DNA of 64,000 bases, taken from contig JAFREQ010000040.1 of the NCBI GenBank assembly GCA_025331565.1, forward strand, positions 6,139,001 through 6,203,000, written 5' to 3'. This document shows, in pieces, positions 38,598 to 52,415 of this stretch. This DNA is from Holacanthus passer. Its lineage: Eukaryota; Chordata; Actinopteri; Pomacanthidae. The notes below the pieces were generated by a model, which had not been told where the DNA came from, searched no databases, and worked only from the letters and a program-made list of their open reading frames with translations. Made by a program: the position numbers and the translations under genes. Positions within the stretch are counted from its first letter, which is position 1. Each line of letters starts with the position of its first letter.

Positions 38598-38878
38598 ACT
38601 TCCTTTTTATATGACGATACTTCTAATGATCACAGTGAAAATGAGAGTTTGCAAAGTATGTTTAAGCAACATTGAGAACATGTTTTGCAGGTTAAACGTG
38701 CAAAATCTAACATTTGTGAAGCAGATTGAGAATTTTCGTCCACTTTAACATATCGTCTCTCCACCACAGAAAGCAACAGTTCTTCATGCACCAAGTCAAA
38801 GCCAACAGAACACGTACAGTATGTGGACGTCTGCTGAGTATACGTGCAAATAGACGTGCATGCAAATAGATGCTCAAC

Positions 38879-38907
<29 letters not shown>
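38879..38907 (+). repeat. Poly-A tract, 29 nt
   Basis: Uninterrupted A run followed by GAGAG; no adjacent retroposon recognised. Confidence 0.9.
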
Positions 38908-38910
<3 letters not shown>

Positions 38911-39065
38911 AGAAAACAAGCAATTTATATTTTTGCAAATCTCCTCAGAGGAGTTGCACCCTATCAGCTGGTGCACATACTGTGGTAACAAGTTGATTTG
39001 GGAACCAGGGTGTCTAAAGTTTGAGAGAGAGCCCAAGGCAGTGACGGGAGGAGGATTTACTGGTG

Positions 39066-39069
<4 letters not shown>

Positions 39070-39106
<37 letters not shown>
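39070..39106 (+). repeat. (GA)n microsatellite
   Basis: About 18 GA units. Confidence 0.95.
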
Positions 39107-39107
<1 letters not shown>

Positions 39108-41578
39108 CTGTTTGATGGAGCTCTACAGCTTTGAGACAGCTTGTTAATTAAAACCCCAAGAGATGAGGCTCTGCAGCCACCGTCCATATCAGAGCACTGC
39201 TAACTATACTGACAGCAAGTTACTTAACAAGCGAGCGCCTCAATCCTATAGCATTTTTATCACAGGCAGGCAGTGAGATATTTTAATTCGTTAAAATCCC
39301 ACTGTGGCGCTGAAATATCTTGTTTTCTACTTAAGAAATTATGACAAAAACCTCCGTATTCTCTGTCATTCCAGGGATAGAGCCCAAATGGCTGCTTATG
39401 CTCCAAAATCCACACACCAGCTTAAATGTGGCAAATTCGATTAAGGAAGGGAAGAAAGAAATGTCACAAAAATGAGTGAATTAGTCCAGACATAGGTTGG
39501 CTGGTATTAAAATCTTAGCTTTATATCCACACATTGGAATGTCTAAAAAAAAAAAGGAAAATGAGAGTAGCTTGTGATTTCAGAGCCTCAGAGCAGAGAG
39601 GCAACAGAGTCAAAACAAAGAGGCAACTGTGTGCGTGTGTGTGTGTGTGTTTTTTTGGTGAATGCGTTTTCTGATCAATTTCAATCGAGGTCATCATTCG
39701 CTTTGTCCCCATGCATTATTCCACCTTAATTGAACCCGCAACCCGCCCTTTTGCCTGCGGGATCTCTGTGCAATTTCAATTCTATATGCATGTGTGAGAT
39801 GATGGCTTGTTAAGTCGAGGAAAACAAATACCAAGAGAGCCTTACTCAAACACTCAAAATGTATGACGGGCCCATGCCCATTGTTCAGAAAATAATTGAA
39901 ATGCTGCTCTCCCCCCGCCTGCTAATAACGTGTTAGGCAAGTGCAGGCCAACTCATGTAAATAGCAGGAAGAGGAGAGGAGACGTGGGGCTTTGCAGGGG
40001 ATGAGGTGAAGCCTGACTGGGCTCGTGTCTTCTGGGGGCTGCAGGTGGAGAAGCCCCGGATACAGTACAAGCGAACCTGCTGTGCCACACCAGCCAGGAT
40101 GCAACGGGGGAGGAAGTGTGTGTGTGTGTGTGTGTGTAACAAATGGATAATACAGCTCAATCAACAGTGAGATCTCGCCTGTTTCTTGGATTGTTCTGCA
40201 AAGTAAAAAGTCAAATCCTGCAACTTTTCTGTCCATAAGTTTGTTCTTGAAGCTCCTTTCTGCTAATTTATGTTTTAACAGGTGTAAAAAAAAAAAAAAA
40301 AATTGATCATCTCAAAAAATGAAACATAAAATGTCTCTTGTTATTAGGCATCAACTATAAATAGACTTTTAACACTGGAAAATTTTAATTCCTTTATGAT
40401 AATTTATTTGGCTTTATATTATCTATATTATAATTTGTATTTTACATGTCTTCACATGAGAAATAGAAGAAGCCACAGTGATGAGAAAAAGCCAAAGCCA
40501 CCATCCACAGCCCACATGGGTTACATTGTTTATCTTCGGTCACATAAGAGGAAGTCTGTTTTCTGGATGTATTGGCAAATTAAAAGATGGTTAAAATACA
40601 TGATTTCCAGCTGGGGATAAACAACACAACTACCAACACAAACTAAAAACATTTTAATCCTCATTTTTAAAAAAATACACTTTAACTCCTCAGCTAATTT
40701 ACAGATGGATATTGTTTCAGTTTTTCTGAGTCGATTTCAAAATAAAACGTTTGCAGACTTTTCACTTTCTTTCCCAACGCGTGTAAAGTGCGTGTTTCTT
40801 TGTCACTGGCTGCCGTATTAAGGCCCCTGCACCTGATGTGTTTGTGGCTGGTCTGGGGCCACGGCGCTTTTTAAGACAGCTGTAAAAGGCTCTCCAAGTC
40901 TCCAACACATTCATCAACGTCAGACACCGACAAGCCGCTATTTAGTGAAAGTGTAACTGCAGCAGTATATCTGGGAGCAGAGTGAGCCACTCAGCAAACA
41001 ATACAATGGACTTTTTTTCCCCCTCTTGGTTGCAACCAATCTGAAAGAGATTATAAAGTCGCTCAGATGATGGTTGGATTGTTAAAAAAATGCAAATTTA
41101 TTAAAGGTTTATTTTTTGTTAATTAGCTCTAATTTTTAAGGTGAATAATGTGCTTTGTTTTGCATCTAAAGCTCCGTTTTTTCAAAGATAATATGTGTCA
41201 GTATACTTTAAAAAGCAAAAGCCAAAATGGTGCAAAAATAATTCCACTATATGGATTTTGTGGTTAATTCTCTGCTGCATGGTCAGATTAAGTCTTTACT
41301 TAAATTAACAAGACATTTATTTGAAAATGGATAATTAGGGTCCTTTTATTCCTTCCACCATAATTCAGATTTGAATGAGTGTATATGTTCTGCAACGTTA
41401 CATTGCTTAAGCAAACAGTTAATTATCCAAAGCTCAAATATTGCGCGTTACTATCAGTTTGCATTCAAATTAAATGCATTACTGATCGCTGCTTTTAATC
41501 GATGTGATTCCACAGCTTAACAAAACAAACAAAAAAAAAAAAGTCACCCAGGATAATGCAATTATAAAACTGCCCCCC

Positions 41579-41935
41579 TCAACTCCTCACAGCGGTGCAG
41601 ATGCATTGGAGTCGTTTGCAGCTGCTGAAATAAATTTTAAAAAAAAGGGTTTTTGGAAAAGGCTGCTCGGTGGACTGAGAGCAGAGCTGAGGAGAAAGAG
41701 GGTATGAGGCGGTTCTTGTGTCAGAGGGGTCCCACAACGCAGAGCGCCATCTAGCAAACAAAGGTAGAAACAATAACAGCGCGGAGGCTCTGAGGCGGAG
41801 AGGCTGCCTTGTCTTCACGCACAGGGACGCCACAACAAAGCGCCGCGGTTTCACGCTCTCAAACACCCAGAACTTTGTGATCCGAGCCGTGCCATGCCTG
41901 CTATGCATCCTCACCATTCGTGCAACATGAAGACC
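41579..41935. promoter_or_regulatory. CpG-rich patch in AT-rich intergenic DNA
   Basis: This ~350-bp patch contains many CpG dinucleotides (GCGCGG, GGCGG, CGCCGCGG, CACGCACAGGG and others), whereas the flanks have few. It includes the CTCF-like site and open frames on both strands that show no family match. It could be an orphan CpG island, a non-coding RNA promoter or a regulatory element. Confidence 0.4.
41743..41757 (-). promoter_or_regulatory. CTCF-like site
   Basis: Minus-strand TTGCTAGATGGCGCT matches the CTCF core CCASYAGRKGGCRSY at 12 of 15 positions, including the whole AGRKGGCRSY part. It lies in a CpG-rich patch downstream of nr2f1a. Its orientation is the same as the site at 61914-61928. 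Confidence 0.45.
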
Positions 41936-43144
41936 TGATGCAGCCCGAATCGATTTTTTTTTTTCTTTCTTTCTTTTTAAATTTTTTTTTTCCAACCGGG
42001 TCAAATTTTAATGAGCATCCGTGGGGTCAAGATGGCACAAGAGCTGATCGGTGATCAAGCTGAAAATGGGAGAAGTTTTAATGTCAAAGTGGGTGAGGAA
42101 GGAAGGAGGAGGGAGGAGGGGGCGGCAGGTGACTCCCCTACTTGACAAAATTAATCGATACGATCACTTTCAAGCTCCATCACAGCGTTTTATTGGAGGT
42201 GTGTGTGCAACATATATATGATGCTCCTCTGCAGCTAAGAGGTGATTTTTGAGCAAACAGGAAAAAAATTGAAAAAAAAAAAAAAGTGGAACCACGTGTG
42301 TGAAAATGATCAGTAATATCCTCCATCCTCACCCACTCCACACCAATCTTCCCTCCTCATCCTCACCGCAGCCATTATTTCATATACAAAGACACAACTG
42401 AGTCGTCTGCCCTGCAACATCATTGCTGGTGATGATGGCGCAATAACAGCAATGGCAGTTAGAGCCACGTAGGGTATAAGCAGTAATAATGATGAGTAAT
42501 AATGATAGCAGTGGTAAAAGCTGGATCGCGACTATAGGGGAACAAGCACTATTAGTGGAGCAATCAATGCACAGCTATATATCTGAAATGATGCAGCCTC
42601 ACTGTGCTTCATGCAAACGGCTTCTTGTTATTGAGTCCACTTATTGAGTCAAAATAAACTTGCATGTTGCATGAATAAGCTGCTTGCATGAATTTAATTA
42701 GTGCATCAACCCAAGAGGAATTTGCAAATGCACGTTGTATTTTTTTTTTTGTAGGTTTTTAAAGTTAATTTTGACACGTGACTTAAATATTGAACTGCAA
42801 TAATACTAAAGACAACATGTGAGTGATTAGTCGGCTTTTTGCAATGATATATGAAGCGAGGTGTCAGGGGCAAAAATTCTCATATTCGTTATCTTGTCAT
42901 TCGCCCTTCGACAACCAGCAATTTGTGACAATTTTCGCTCGGTTCAGGCGTCCAATAATCCCCCCCCAGCACCCCCCCACCCCCACCAGCCTCCACCCTG
43001 AAAATAAAGTTTACACTGCATGGGCACACTTAGAACTAGGCCACTAATATAGTTTTAGAAATAATTATAATGGAATTGTGTCTCCTTCCAATGCAATGTT
43101 ACCTCACCTAATTTTATTATATGTGCATAATGATGAAGTGATAA

Positions 43145-43145
<1 letters not shown>

Positions 43146-43186
<41 letters not shown>
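43146..43186 (+). repeat. (GT)n microsatellite
   Basis: About 20 GT units. Confidence 0.95.
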
Positions 43187-43189
<3 letters not shown>

Positions 43190-44355
43190 CGCTGGATGGT
43201 GACTGTGCCCTCGAAGTAAATTGGGGTATATGCACGGCAGGAGAGTGCATTAATTGATTTATTAATTAATGTGAAAATACATGTGCACTTTTATTACATG
43301 TCCTGCCTGTGTGTGATGTTGTTGACATGATCTACTGTTCTGTGGTGAGGAGACTATACACTGTGAGTGCAACCAGCGTGTGGCCACTGGTGATTTATCA
43401 CATTAAAAGAAAGAGATTTATATAAAATGAGATAAAAATACATAAGAATCATTTCAATTATTAGTGTGTTTTTTGTCATTCTGTTGAAATAAACAGCATA
43501 TATACAATTATTTCCATACTTTTGTCTTTTATTTTTTTGCTCATGTTTTTATTTTTGCTCATTTTTTTCTAAGAATATAAATCCTAGACCTGCTGCACTA
43601 TTACCAAAATTGTAGTATATAGCCTTAGTAATCAGAAAATTACAGGCTTGCTTCATGGCAAAGCCTATTTCTGTGCTATAAAGAATCCTTTTAGAAAGGT
43701 TTTCTACCTCCTCAGCTTCATGTTGCTGCAAACAACCCTGCAAAATGTTCCATATCAGCTGCATTAAAGGAACTTTCTGGCCACAGCACAGGCCTCCTCA
43801 TTGGAAATAATCCTGTATTTTTATTTGCACAAATCAGAGAGAAACTTCTTTTGTCCACCCAGCCCTCTGTGATCCACCTTGTCGTTCACATGTTTTATTT
43901 CTGCTGCGTGTTCTGCAGGCCACGGTGCTCAGACCCCACCTTCCTCGTGGACTGCGTGGAGAGGAAAGAGTGAAGATGTGACGGGGCGTATTTGAAGTAT
44001 GACGATCTTTGTGGTCCACTCCTTTTCATTCCCTTGCCTCAAATATACGCTTTTCAAATAAGCCTCTTTGGCAATCCCATGCCGGCCCCCCCAACACACA
44101 CACCCCCTGCCACCTTGACATGAATGGGCGACTGACCTTTAGGGCCGTGTCCACTCTGCGGTCCAGTTTTATCCAAATAAGCTTTCTCCCCCCACCCTGC
44201 CTCATATGGTGCCAGCAATTCTTTACTGATATCATCAGCGGATGCAAATGAATTTGGACCGGGTGGGGGTGCAGGGGTGGAGGGGGGGTGTTGGTGGTGT
44301 AGTCATAGACAAAATACCACACTGGCTGCAGAATGCTGCATGTGGAGGGATGGGG

Positions 44356-44400
44356 AATATTGAATACCCCTCCACCAGAACCATCCCCGAATTCAATATT
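44356..44400. repeat. 10-bp inverted repeat AATATTGAAT / ATTCAATATT
   Basis: The arms are at 44356-44365 and 44391-44400, separated by 25 nt of C-rich sequence. They resemble paired SOX/homeodomain words more than a strong RNA hairpin. Confidence 0.7.
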
Positions 44401-45211
44401 GTAGAAAAAAATACACATTCCTATTCCAGAAATATTGGCTGTGAAATACCACCAAGAAAAAAAAATCGCCATTCAAATGAGATGCGTTTATTTCTGCGTG
44501 GCCTTTGAAGAGAGGAGAGGGGTCGTGTCACTCAAAAGAAGGAAAAGGGCCACTCCGTTATACCCCCCCTCTCTGCTCTCCCTCTCTCCCACCCTTCCCT
44601 TCCCCGAACGACCCCCACTCACACGCGCGCACGCACACGCACGCGCATTTTCACTATAGCACGCTGGCTTTGGGGGCGACACAGAGGCTAGATTAGAGCT
44701 TTGCTCCTTTAACAAGGGAGAGGAGGCACTTCTATAATCACAGCGGCGGTATGTGGGGCCACAAAGAGTTTGCAACCACAGGGCGACTGGTCTTCTGTAG
44801 AGTGGTCCAAGCCGTGGGCAAGCCAGAGAAATGCTCTATCCAACGTATTACCAGGATCAAAACACAGTGGTTATAGTGCGTGAAGAGGTTATTAACCCAC
44901 AGAGCACAGCAAAAAGACCACTTCTAAATCTCCACACAGCACAACCCTGGCATCTCCTGACTGGAGACAATTCAGCACGTTAACATGACCAGAGCACATG
45001 ATCAAGTAATGACTTAGTATGTAGAGAGAGCAATGCATCCCCCTTGTTGACGATTTAGAGTGTGCACGACTACCAGCACACCCCCCCACCCTCCCTCTCT
45101 CTCCCTTAAGCACAGCAGTGTAACATGGACACACAAATTTGATGGATGGTGCTGAGTAAGATGGAAAAAAGAGACATGTATTTATCAATATGCCGCATGT
45201 CCTCTGTGGTG

Positions 45212-45214
<3 letters not shown>

Positions 45215-45245
<31 letters not shown>
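45215..45245 (+). repeat. (GA)n microsatellite
   Basis: About 15 GA units. Confidence 0.95.
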
Positions 45246-45246
<1 letters not shown>

Positions 45247-46952
45247 ACCAGCCATGGAGACTAAAGGGGAGTCAATGGGAAGCCTTAGCAGTGTAAGGAG
45301 AGGTTCCCCGTGGCATAGATGAAAAATACCCTTCAATGCATCGTTTCAGTCAATCACAATAGACCTACAGCAAAGCCTCTCTGAGCAATGCAGGTAAACA
45401 CAGAGAGCAACAACACGAGCTGCAACTTTGACAGCGAAACAAACAACCCATAACACAACCGACTAGATATATAGATAGATAACAATGTCTCTTCAGCCCA
45501 TTATTGACCTTTTCTGCAGCTGCTTTCGTGCACACAGATAAATATTTTTTCACGCTTTGCTTCATGCAAACAGATGTAAACTAATCACATTTGTTTGTGT
45601 GTGTTTTTTTAAACAACTTTATGAGTATGTGCACAAATGCACTCAGGAAAAACAAATAAATAATATGAATCATTCTCCCGCAGACGCTTTTATCATGTCA
45701 TACTAAACCTGATATAGTAATAAGTATAAACTGAATTAGTCTATTAACCAAATCTTTGGCAAACGACATTCACATGTGTTTAATGGAGAGGTTGGATACC
45801 TGCTAGAAAAAAAGCTTGCCAATCTATTGTCAGTGGACAATATAGCAGAGGACTACAGAGGGTATAGGCTCAGTGGATTATATCTTTACAAGCATTATTC
45901 TGCCTGAGTGACTGGCTGGAAAAAAAACCGCACAGGCTACAACAAAGATTGGTCAGGCATGAATGCGGCCTGTGTGTTTTGTCTTCATAACATATTAATC
46001 CATCAAACCATGAAGTGGAGACTATTTGAGTCTTTAATGAGATTCTTTTTTTTTTTTTTACTTAAAAGTTGAGAGCAGTTTTTAAAAAAAAACATCACAT
46101 GCAAATAAAGCAGATCTCACTTGTGGCCCCAAACTTTTTTTTTTTTTTTTTTTAAATATTACCTTATTTATTTATTTTTTTCTGCATATGATGCTGCATA
46201 AATGGGTCACCAACAAATTCTGTTTCAGCATTGATGTAATTGCAACAAAATGCTGCTGAGTAAAAAATTGAGGAGCTCGCAGGCTGCGGTGGCACAGTCA
46301 CACACACACACACCATCTGGAGTGTATTAGAAAGAGAAGCCGTAAATATTGCTGAAAAGCCCAGGCGTTATCAGGTATGTAAGCCCGGGCCTTGCTGCGT
46401 GGCCTCCCATATGTTGACATAATCAGACTGTTGGGATGTCTATTAAAACCTATCTGAATTTAATAAATGAACACAGTAATTAAATTCAGTTTGTTTGTGC
46501 GGATCTCCCAACGACTCCCACTGTTGGTGTGTTTACATTTTTGGAGAGGGTGGATTATTATGGGATGAAATGCTGCAGGGCTCAGGGGGATGTTATCACA
46601 GTATTGAGGTGGCTGTTGTGTTTGGATCATAAGCAACAGGTTGACCTGCTTCGGCTGCAACTTTGCACGAAATTGCACCAAACCGAACAGCTCGTTATTA
46701 AAACACGCTGGTGTTAGTTATTATTGAATCGCCTCGTCTTTCATCGTGGCATCACTTGGCGGCTTGAGGAAACATGCACACATCCTCTCAAACTTGACAG
46801 AATGAATTAGGAGTTCCTCTTGAGCTGCAGACGCTCTGTTACATCCGACTCACGCTTTTCCCCTTTAAAACCAAGCATTTCCTCTCCGACCATCCGGGTC
46901 TCCTTTTTTCCTGGTTTGCTGGTGTGATTTATCCCACACAGCATTTATATAT

Positions 46953-46983
<31 letters not shown>
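46953..46983 (+). repeat. (CA)n microsatellite
   Basis: About 15 CA units; another short CA tract follows at 47087-47109. Confidence 0.95.
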
Positions 46984-46984
<1 letters not shown>

Positions 46985-47252
46985 GTGAACCAGGGTGCAT
47001 GTACTGTACATTCATAGTAGAGCAGTGAGAAAAGTTGCACTCTGGAGTTTAATGCCACGTGTTGATTAATTTCTTACTGATGACCAGCACACACACACAC
47101 ACACACACAAACACAGACACACGACTATCCTCTTTCACTTTTCACGTATATATATCCCTCCTCCCCTTTCTCTCACTCTTCTCTCTCTCTTTCTCACTCA
47201 CTCCCCCTGGCTTTATCCGTTTCAGTCCGAGGAACACACAAGAACACTGTGC

Positions 47253-47278
47253 AACACACACACACACACATAGAGGAA

Positions 47279-47334
<56 letters not shown>
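47253..47334 (+). repeat. (CA)n then long (GA)n microsatellite
   Basis: CA units at 47253-47270 and about 26 GA units at 47283-47334. Confidence 0.95.
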
Positions 47335-47337
<3 letters not shown>

Positions 47338-48403
47338 AAATGAGCCTTACTTTTTTCTTTCCCTGCCGTGAATCTTCATCCATCCGTCGTTGACAGAGCT
47401 TAACTTGATCCAGCCACTTCTTCCTCACTGCTTTTAAAAAAAAGTCTGGTGGTGGTGGTTGCGCTTTAATTAATATATTTCTGGGCTGTGTCCCGAACCC
47501 AGAAGCTTTAGAGAGGGAAGAGGAGTGCAGATTGAGACATATTGAGCCCGCTTTAAAAGGATCATTTCATCATGTGGGAGGTTGGGACACACAAAGTTTG
47601 GACCCGTGACTGGCATTCCGGAGAGACATGCATATTTTAAAACAACAAAGCAAGACAGAGACCGGGGGCCCCGGGGTGGGAGGGGAGAAAACTTGGAAAG
47701 AAGTTACTATCAGATGAACAGCTGTCATTGTTGGGCCAGACTTGAACGCGTATTAAGATATAGTCATGTTGAAAAAGGAGCTTGTCCAAATAATGTCATT
47801 GGAAGTCTCTATATCACCCATTCAGATCTGTTAAAGTTTTAATTTATTCATTCAAACACACTCTACTTTTAAAATAAAATTATTTATATATCATTATAAA
47901 AACTTTTTTTTCTCCTTCTTTTTTTTTTTTTTTTTTTTAGAATTGACTGTTTTTTGCTTCTTCAACATTATTAAATCTATGTTTATTGTAATCCACAAAT
48001 TATGCTGAAGTCATGAATAAGAGTTGCAATAAAAGAAATAATAATAAAAGGTGAGTTGTGTCACTAAATGGAACCAAGTGTCCAAAACTAAGTGGAAAAA
48101 ATATGATTGAATTGGAAATAAAATTATTATTAATTACCTTCCCACACTGATGCATGCAAGCTGTGGATTTTTAAAAAAATATATATCCTCAAATATCTAA
48201 ATAATAGCAGCTAAGGTTGCAATTTAAAACGTCTCCCACGTCTATTTTGTCAAGTCACACACAATTGTATCTCTCCCAAAGTAAAGCCAGTGTGCTTAGC
48301 GCTGTCACTTCTGCACAGCTTTTACAACATCACTCCCCCCTCTCTTTTTTTTCCTCTGCTTTACTGGACGGGGTTTTTTCTCTCTTGTGCTCCATTCGTG
48401 CAA

Positions 48404-48406
<3 letters not shown>

Positions 48407-48439
<33 letters not shown>
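48407..48439 (+). repeat. Poly-A tract, 33 nt
   Basis: The longest homopolymer in the window. Confidence 0.95.
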
Positions 48440-48441
<2 letters not shown>

Positions 48442-48750
48442 AGGAGTGGAGAGAAGGCATAAATGAAAATGTGTTGGCTGTGACGAGAGATCTGTCCGCT
48501 GGAAATGAAGGGCCAGGGGAAGAAGACAAAGGGGGGAAAATGCATGCAGTGGTGTAGAGCTGGATATCTCTGTTAGTTGTCAGCGTTTAGTCCATGGCTG
48601 TGGAATGCTAATGAGTGAGGTCTCTCTCCCTTTTTTTCTCCCTCTCTTTCTCAACCCCCCTCCCCTCCTCCTTCTCCTCCTGTCCACCCCCTCCCTCCCC
48701 TCCACCTTCCCCCTCCCCTCTCTCTCCCTCGCTCTCTCTCTCTGGGAGAA

Positions 48751-48905
48751 AAAGCGGATCGATAGCTGACCCGATGGTTTTGGCCAATGCTTTATTTATC
48801 TGGCCAGGCAATGATATTATCAGCCTTGAACGTTATATACAGCAAACGTCTTCCTAAATCAACACAAAGGGATCCGCTTACACAGCGATCCGGGCTTTCT
48901 CACAA
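48751..48905. promoter_or_regulatory. Candidate conserved non-coding element 3' of nr2f1a
   Basis: Unique sequence between two pyrimidine tracts, with GATCGATAGC, TTTGGCCAATGC, TTTATTTATCTGG and AATGATATTATC. It shows no coding character and no repeat features. It resembles a compact enhancer, but this is inferred from composition only. Confidence 0.3.
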
Positions 48906-48909
48906 CCAC

Positions 48910-48949
<40 letters not shown>
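48910..48949 (+). repeat. (CT)n microsatellite
   Basis: About 19 CT units, followed directly by a short CpG-rich stretch (48953-49015). Confidence 0.95.
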
Positions 48950-48952
<3 letters not shown>

Positions 48953-51557
48953 CCGGTGGCGCGCGCACCCACGAGTACGCACGCTTTTACGCACGGCCCT
49001 GCAAGGAACGCGCCCGCACACATACATCCAGCAAGACCTCACACATGTATAAAAAAATCCTCTCATTGCCTTCACACACTTTTTTTTGACAAACTTGCAC
49101 ACACACACACACACACACTGGTGCAGGGAGGCGTCCCCGGGAGGCGTCCCCTTATGTTACATTCACAACCAGGGATATTTTATACCCCGTAGGGCTGGAC
49201 TTGATCCATGGCTTAAAGGTTGCCTATGAGGTCCGCGGACTGATCTCAGAACAGCAATCAGAAGATATGCCTCTCTCTCTCTCTCTCTCTCTCCATGTAC
49301 AGTCAACACAAGAAGAAGACTGTGTGCACGGGAAGTCCATTTAATTTTGGACATTTGTCCTCGCTGAGCCCGTGTGAACGAGGCGCACTTGTTGTCATCA
49401 TTTTTACGCACGGGACAATATGAGAAATAAGCCGTGTCATACTTCAGAGGCTCCCCCATTCATACCCGGAGCCGCTATTTGGAAATTGTTATTGTCTCAA
49501 ACAACAGTATTTGTCAAATGTGACCGGGGAAAACTAGGCTGCTATAAGTGAAATGAAGTGACGTGTGACGCCAATAGGACATTTCCACCGCTGCGTAAAA
49601 CCATCGGCTTGCATTGAGGGTTTTGGAGAAATAGGTTCGCTGACAACTTAGGATAATAAATGTTTCGCTTTCAGACAGATATCTCAAACGTGAAATCGCA
49701 CCCAGCTGCTTGTGTAAAGCAAACAAATAGCCCCCCGTGTTAGGAGTCCTCCACTTGTGGTTTGATGAATGAAACCAGACAAAGGTAAATGGTTATTTAA
49801 CTCATTTCGTAGTAACACTTTGGTAACCGGAGTTTCCGAAATTACAGAGACACAAATGGGGCCCATAGTGTGCCACATATCCATCTTATCCCTTTACCCA
49901 CCGCAGCCACAGTCCAGCCTGACAGCCTCTCTATGTGCTCTCCTTTGCTTTAATTTAATTGAATATAAGCACTAATAATGTTGTCACCACAGCAGATGAT
50001 AAGAAATTTGATGATAAACGCCTTGCTGGGAAAAAAAAAATAATGAAAATATAGCTGACATTTGAAGCTTATTATTTCAATATTTGAAGTGTTGCGTAAT
50101 ATACTAATTTGAGCTTTCTGTCAAAAATGGTCCAGAGCCTAAATAATAAAAAAAAAAAAATCACTTTTCCTAGAGTCCTCATGTGTTTTGCTTGTATTGC
50201 TTATACAGAAACGTTAATTAGGAACACATGCCACCATTTCATCTGTTTTTGAACTATTGCTTTATATAGCCTGTAGTGTAACAATTGTATAACCGAATGC
50301 TCTCAGCAAGAGGATAAAAGATAGTTACTCTGGAGGGATTTAGAATACATTATGTGGAGACAAGCGGCTGAAAGCTGCGTTTAATAACCCAGCAAACAAT
50401 TTAGTCCAGAGCTACATAAAACACAAACGACCTGGACTGTTGTGATGGCCATTGTGAAGCCAATATTCATCCTCTTTGAAAAACAAACATTTATTCTCAC
50501 ATGCAGGAAACCATCCTCTGGGTTATTAATATATATATATATATACAACACCAGTTAAAGACAAACACACATAATTCCAGTAATTATCTGTTTTTAAAAG
50601 CTGTGTTTTAGAGGATGTTGGATCTGTGTGTTGTTAATTTTTTGGTTCAATTCAACACATCGTGCCTCCAGTTTAAAGCAGAAAGGAAAGGCCCCATCAC
50701 AGTCTGCATCTTTCACCTGACCTGAGAATCCACAATGAGGAAGCCAGGGATGAAATATCACGTTTGTGTTTGTACAGTAGGACACAAACAAGGCTTCTGA
50801 CAGCTGACCCTCTGCTACAGACAGGTCGATTGGGAGCTAATAGGTACAATATGCCTGAACACACATTAATCACGAGGGTGAAAACTGCATCCCTGTGAGA
50901 GAGCATTTGAGGACAACCTAAAGCACCACCTATAGCATCATTCCAGCACGAGCTCCGGCTAATTAATACCTTAATATCGTTGCCTTTGAACGAGACAGGC
51001 AATGCAAACAAATAACACAAATACCCCTCCCCCCCAAAATCCTATAAGGCTGATAACAAATATGGCGATATCAAATTCAGACATTGCAACGTGCTACATG
51101 CAGTTCAGCTCCTGTCCTCCTGTCCCTCATCACTGCCAGTCAGCAGATGAAGATGTGGGCAATATGGCACACAAGCAACACGTCTGATGATGAAGAGGAA
51201 GAGGAGGGAGAGGAGGATGGGGAGAGGAGAGGAGTGGGGGGGGCTAACAGGCAAATGTAATAATTGTCACACCGAAACCCCATTTTCTTCTTCATAACGC
51301 CTTCCAATTTATCACATTTTATCACTCTAGGTGTGAGTGTAACGCAGTAATGACAGTGAGTGTGGATCTGGGTCCATAACTGGGTTTCCTGTGTGATTTG
51401 TGGAGACAAAAAAAGAGGAGGGAGCGCGCACAGAGGCAGACCCATGCAAGGACAGAAACTCTATGTAACCCATCTAACACATTGAGGACTTATCGATGCA
51501 CTCATTACATTCTGAATGTATCAGACAAACCAAGGCCACATCTCTTTCTGTCTCCTC

Positions 51558-51558
<1 letters not shown>

Positions 51559-51590
<32 letters not shown>

Positions 51591-51660
51591 TTTCCTTCTC
51601 ACACGTTTCCCCTCTCATTTGTCTCCATAGTCTCTCTCCCCTCTCTCTCTTTCTTTCTCT

Positions 51661-51700
<40 letters not shown>
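51559..51700 (+). repeat. (CA)n and (CT)n microsatellites
   Basis: CA units at 51559-51586 and CT units at 51667-51700, with pyrimidine-rich sequence between. Confidence 0.95.
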
Positions 51701-51702
<2 letters not shown>

Positions 51703-52390
51703 TCCCACACAATGCATCACACTCGGTGTTCCTATCGACTGGCTTACATGCTGTAAAATACATTTTCCAGATTGATCACGCATATCACAGCAGCTTTGCA
51801 GCGGGGCCTAACCCTTTTGCCAAATGACGCCCACATCAATATTGAGGCATGCACTATCAAGGCAGAGTTTTTAAAGAACAGGGGGGGGATATTGTTTGGT
51901 TTGTGAAGAATCACCTTGATTAAGCCACAGGAGGTAGGATGGAGGTGGCTCTGTGTGGTGCAGGCTTTCCTTGCTGTCTGGGAAAAATATTAAACATTAA
52001 TGCGCTCGCAGGCTGGCAGAGAGCTCAGTGCTGTGGTTCCTCACGTATAGCCTCCCTCCTCCTTTGTGCTCGCATTGCCAGTTATGTCAGTGGGTCTGTT
52101 AAAATGTAAGGTATGCACCCATAGTGTAATTACCACACTTAATCCCGTGTATCACCTCGTTTTCACTGGTAGGTGTAACAGAGGCAAACAATGCATTCAC
52201 AATTATATGTTTTCAAGTATGAGGCCATGCAGGAGAGTGACTCACAAACTGGAGGCTGCACGTGCGCCCCTTTTTTTTTTTTCTTATAGAGACACCATAT
52301 TCCCCCTCAGATGCTTTTAAAATAAAGCCCGAGCATGTTGACATTTGCTTCCAGGAAAAGGCTTGAGAATGAGACATGGTTGCCTATTTC

Positions 52391-52415
52391 TTTTTTTTTT
52401 TTTTTTTTTTTTTTT
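52391..52415 (+). repeat. Poly-T tract, 25 nt
   Basis: Uninterrupted T run downstream of nr2f1a. Confidence 0.9.

Noticed and set aside
41579..42004. 141-codon minus-strand ORF over the CpG-rich patch
   Set aside because: Lys-rich start from a T-run and no family similarity; the composition explains the open frame.
44026..44472. 148-codon minus-strand open frame
   Set aside because: Proline/histidine-rich parts derive from C-rich repeats; no domain seen.
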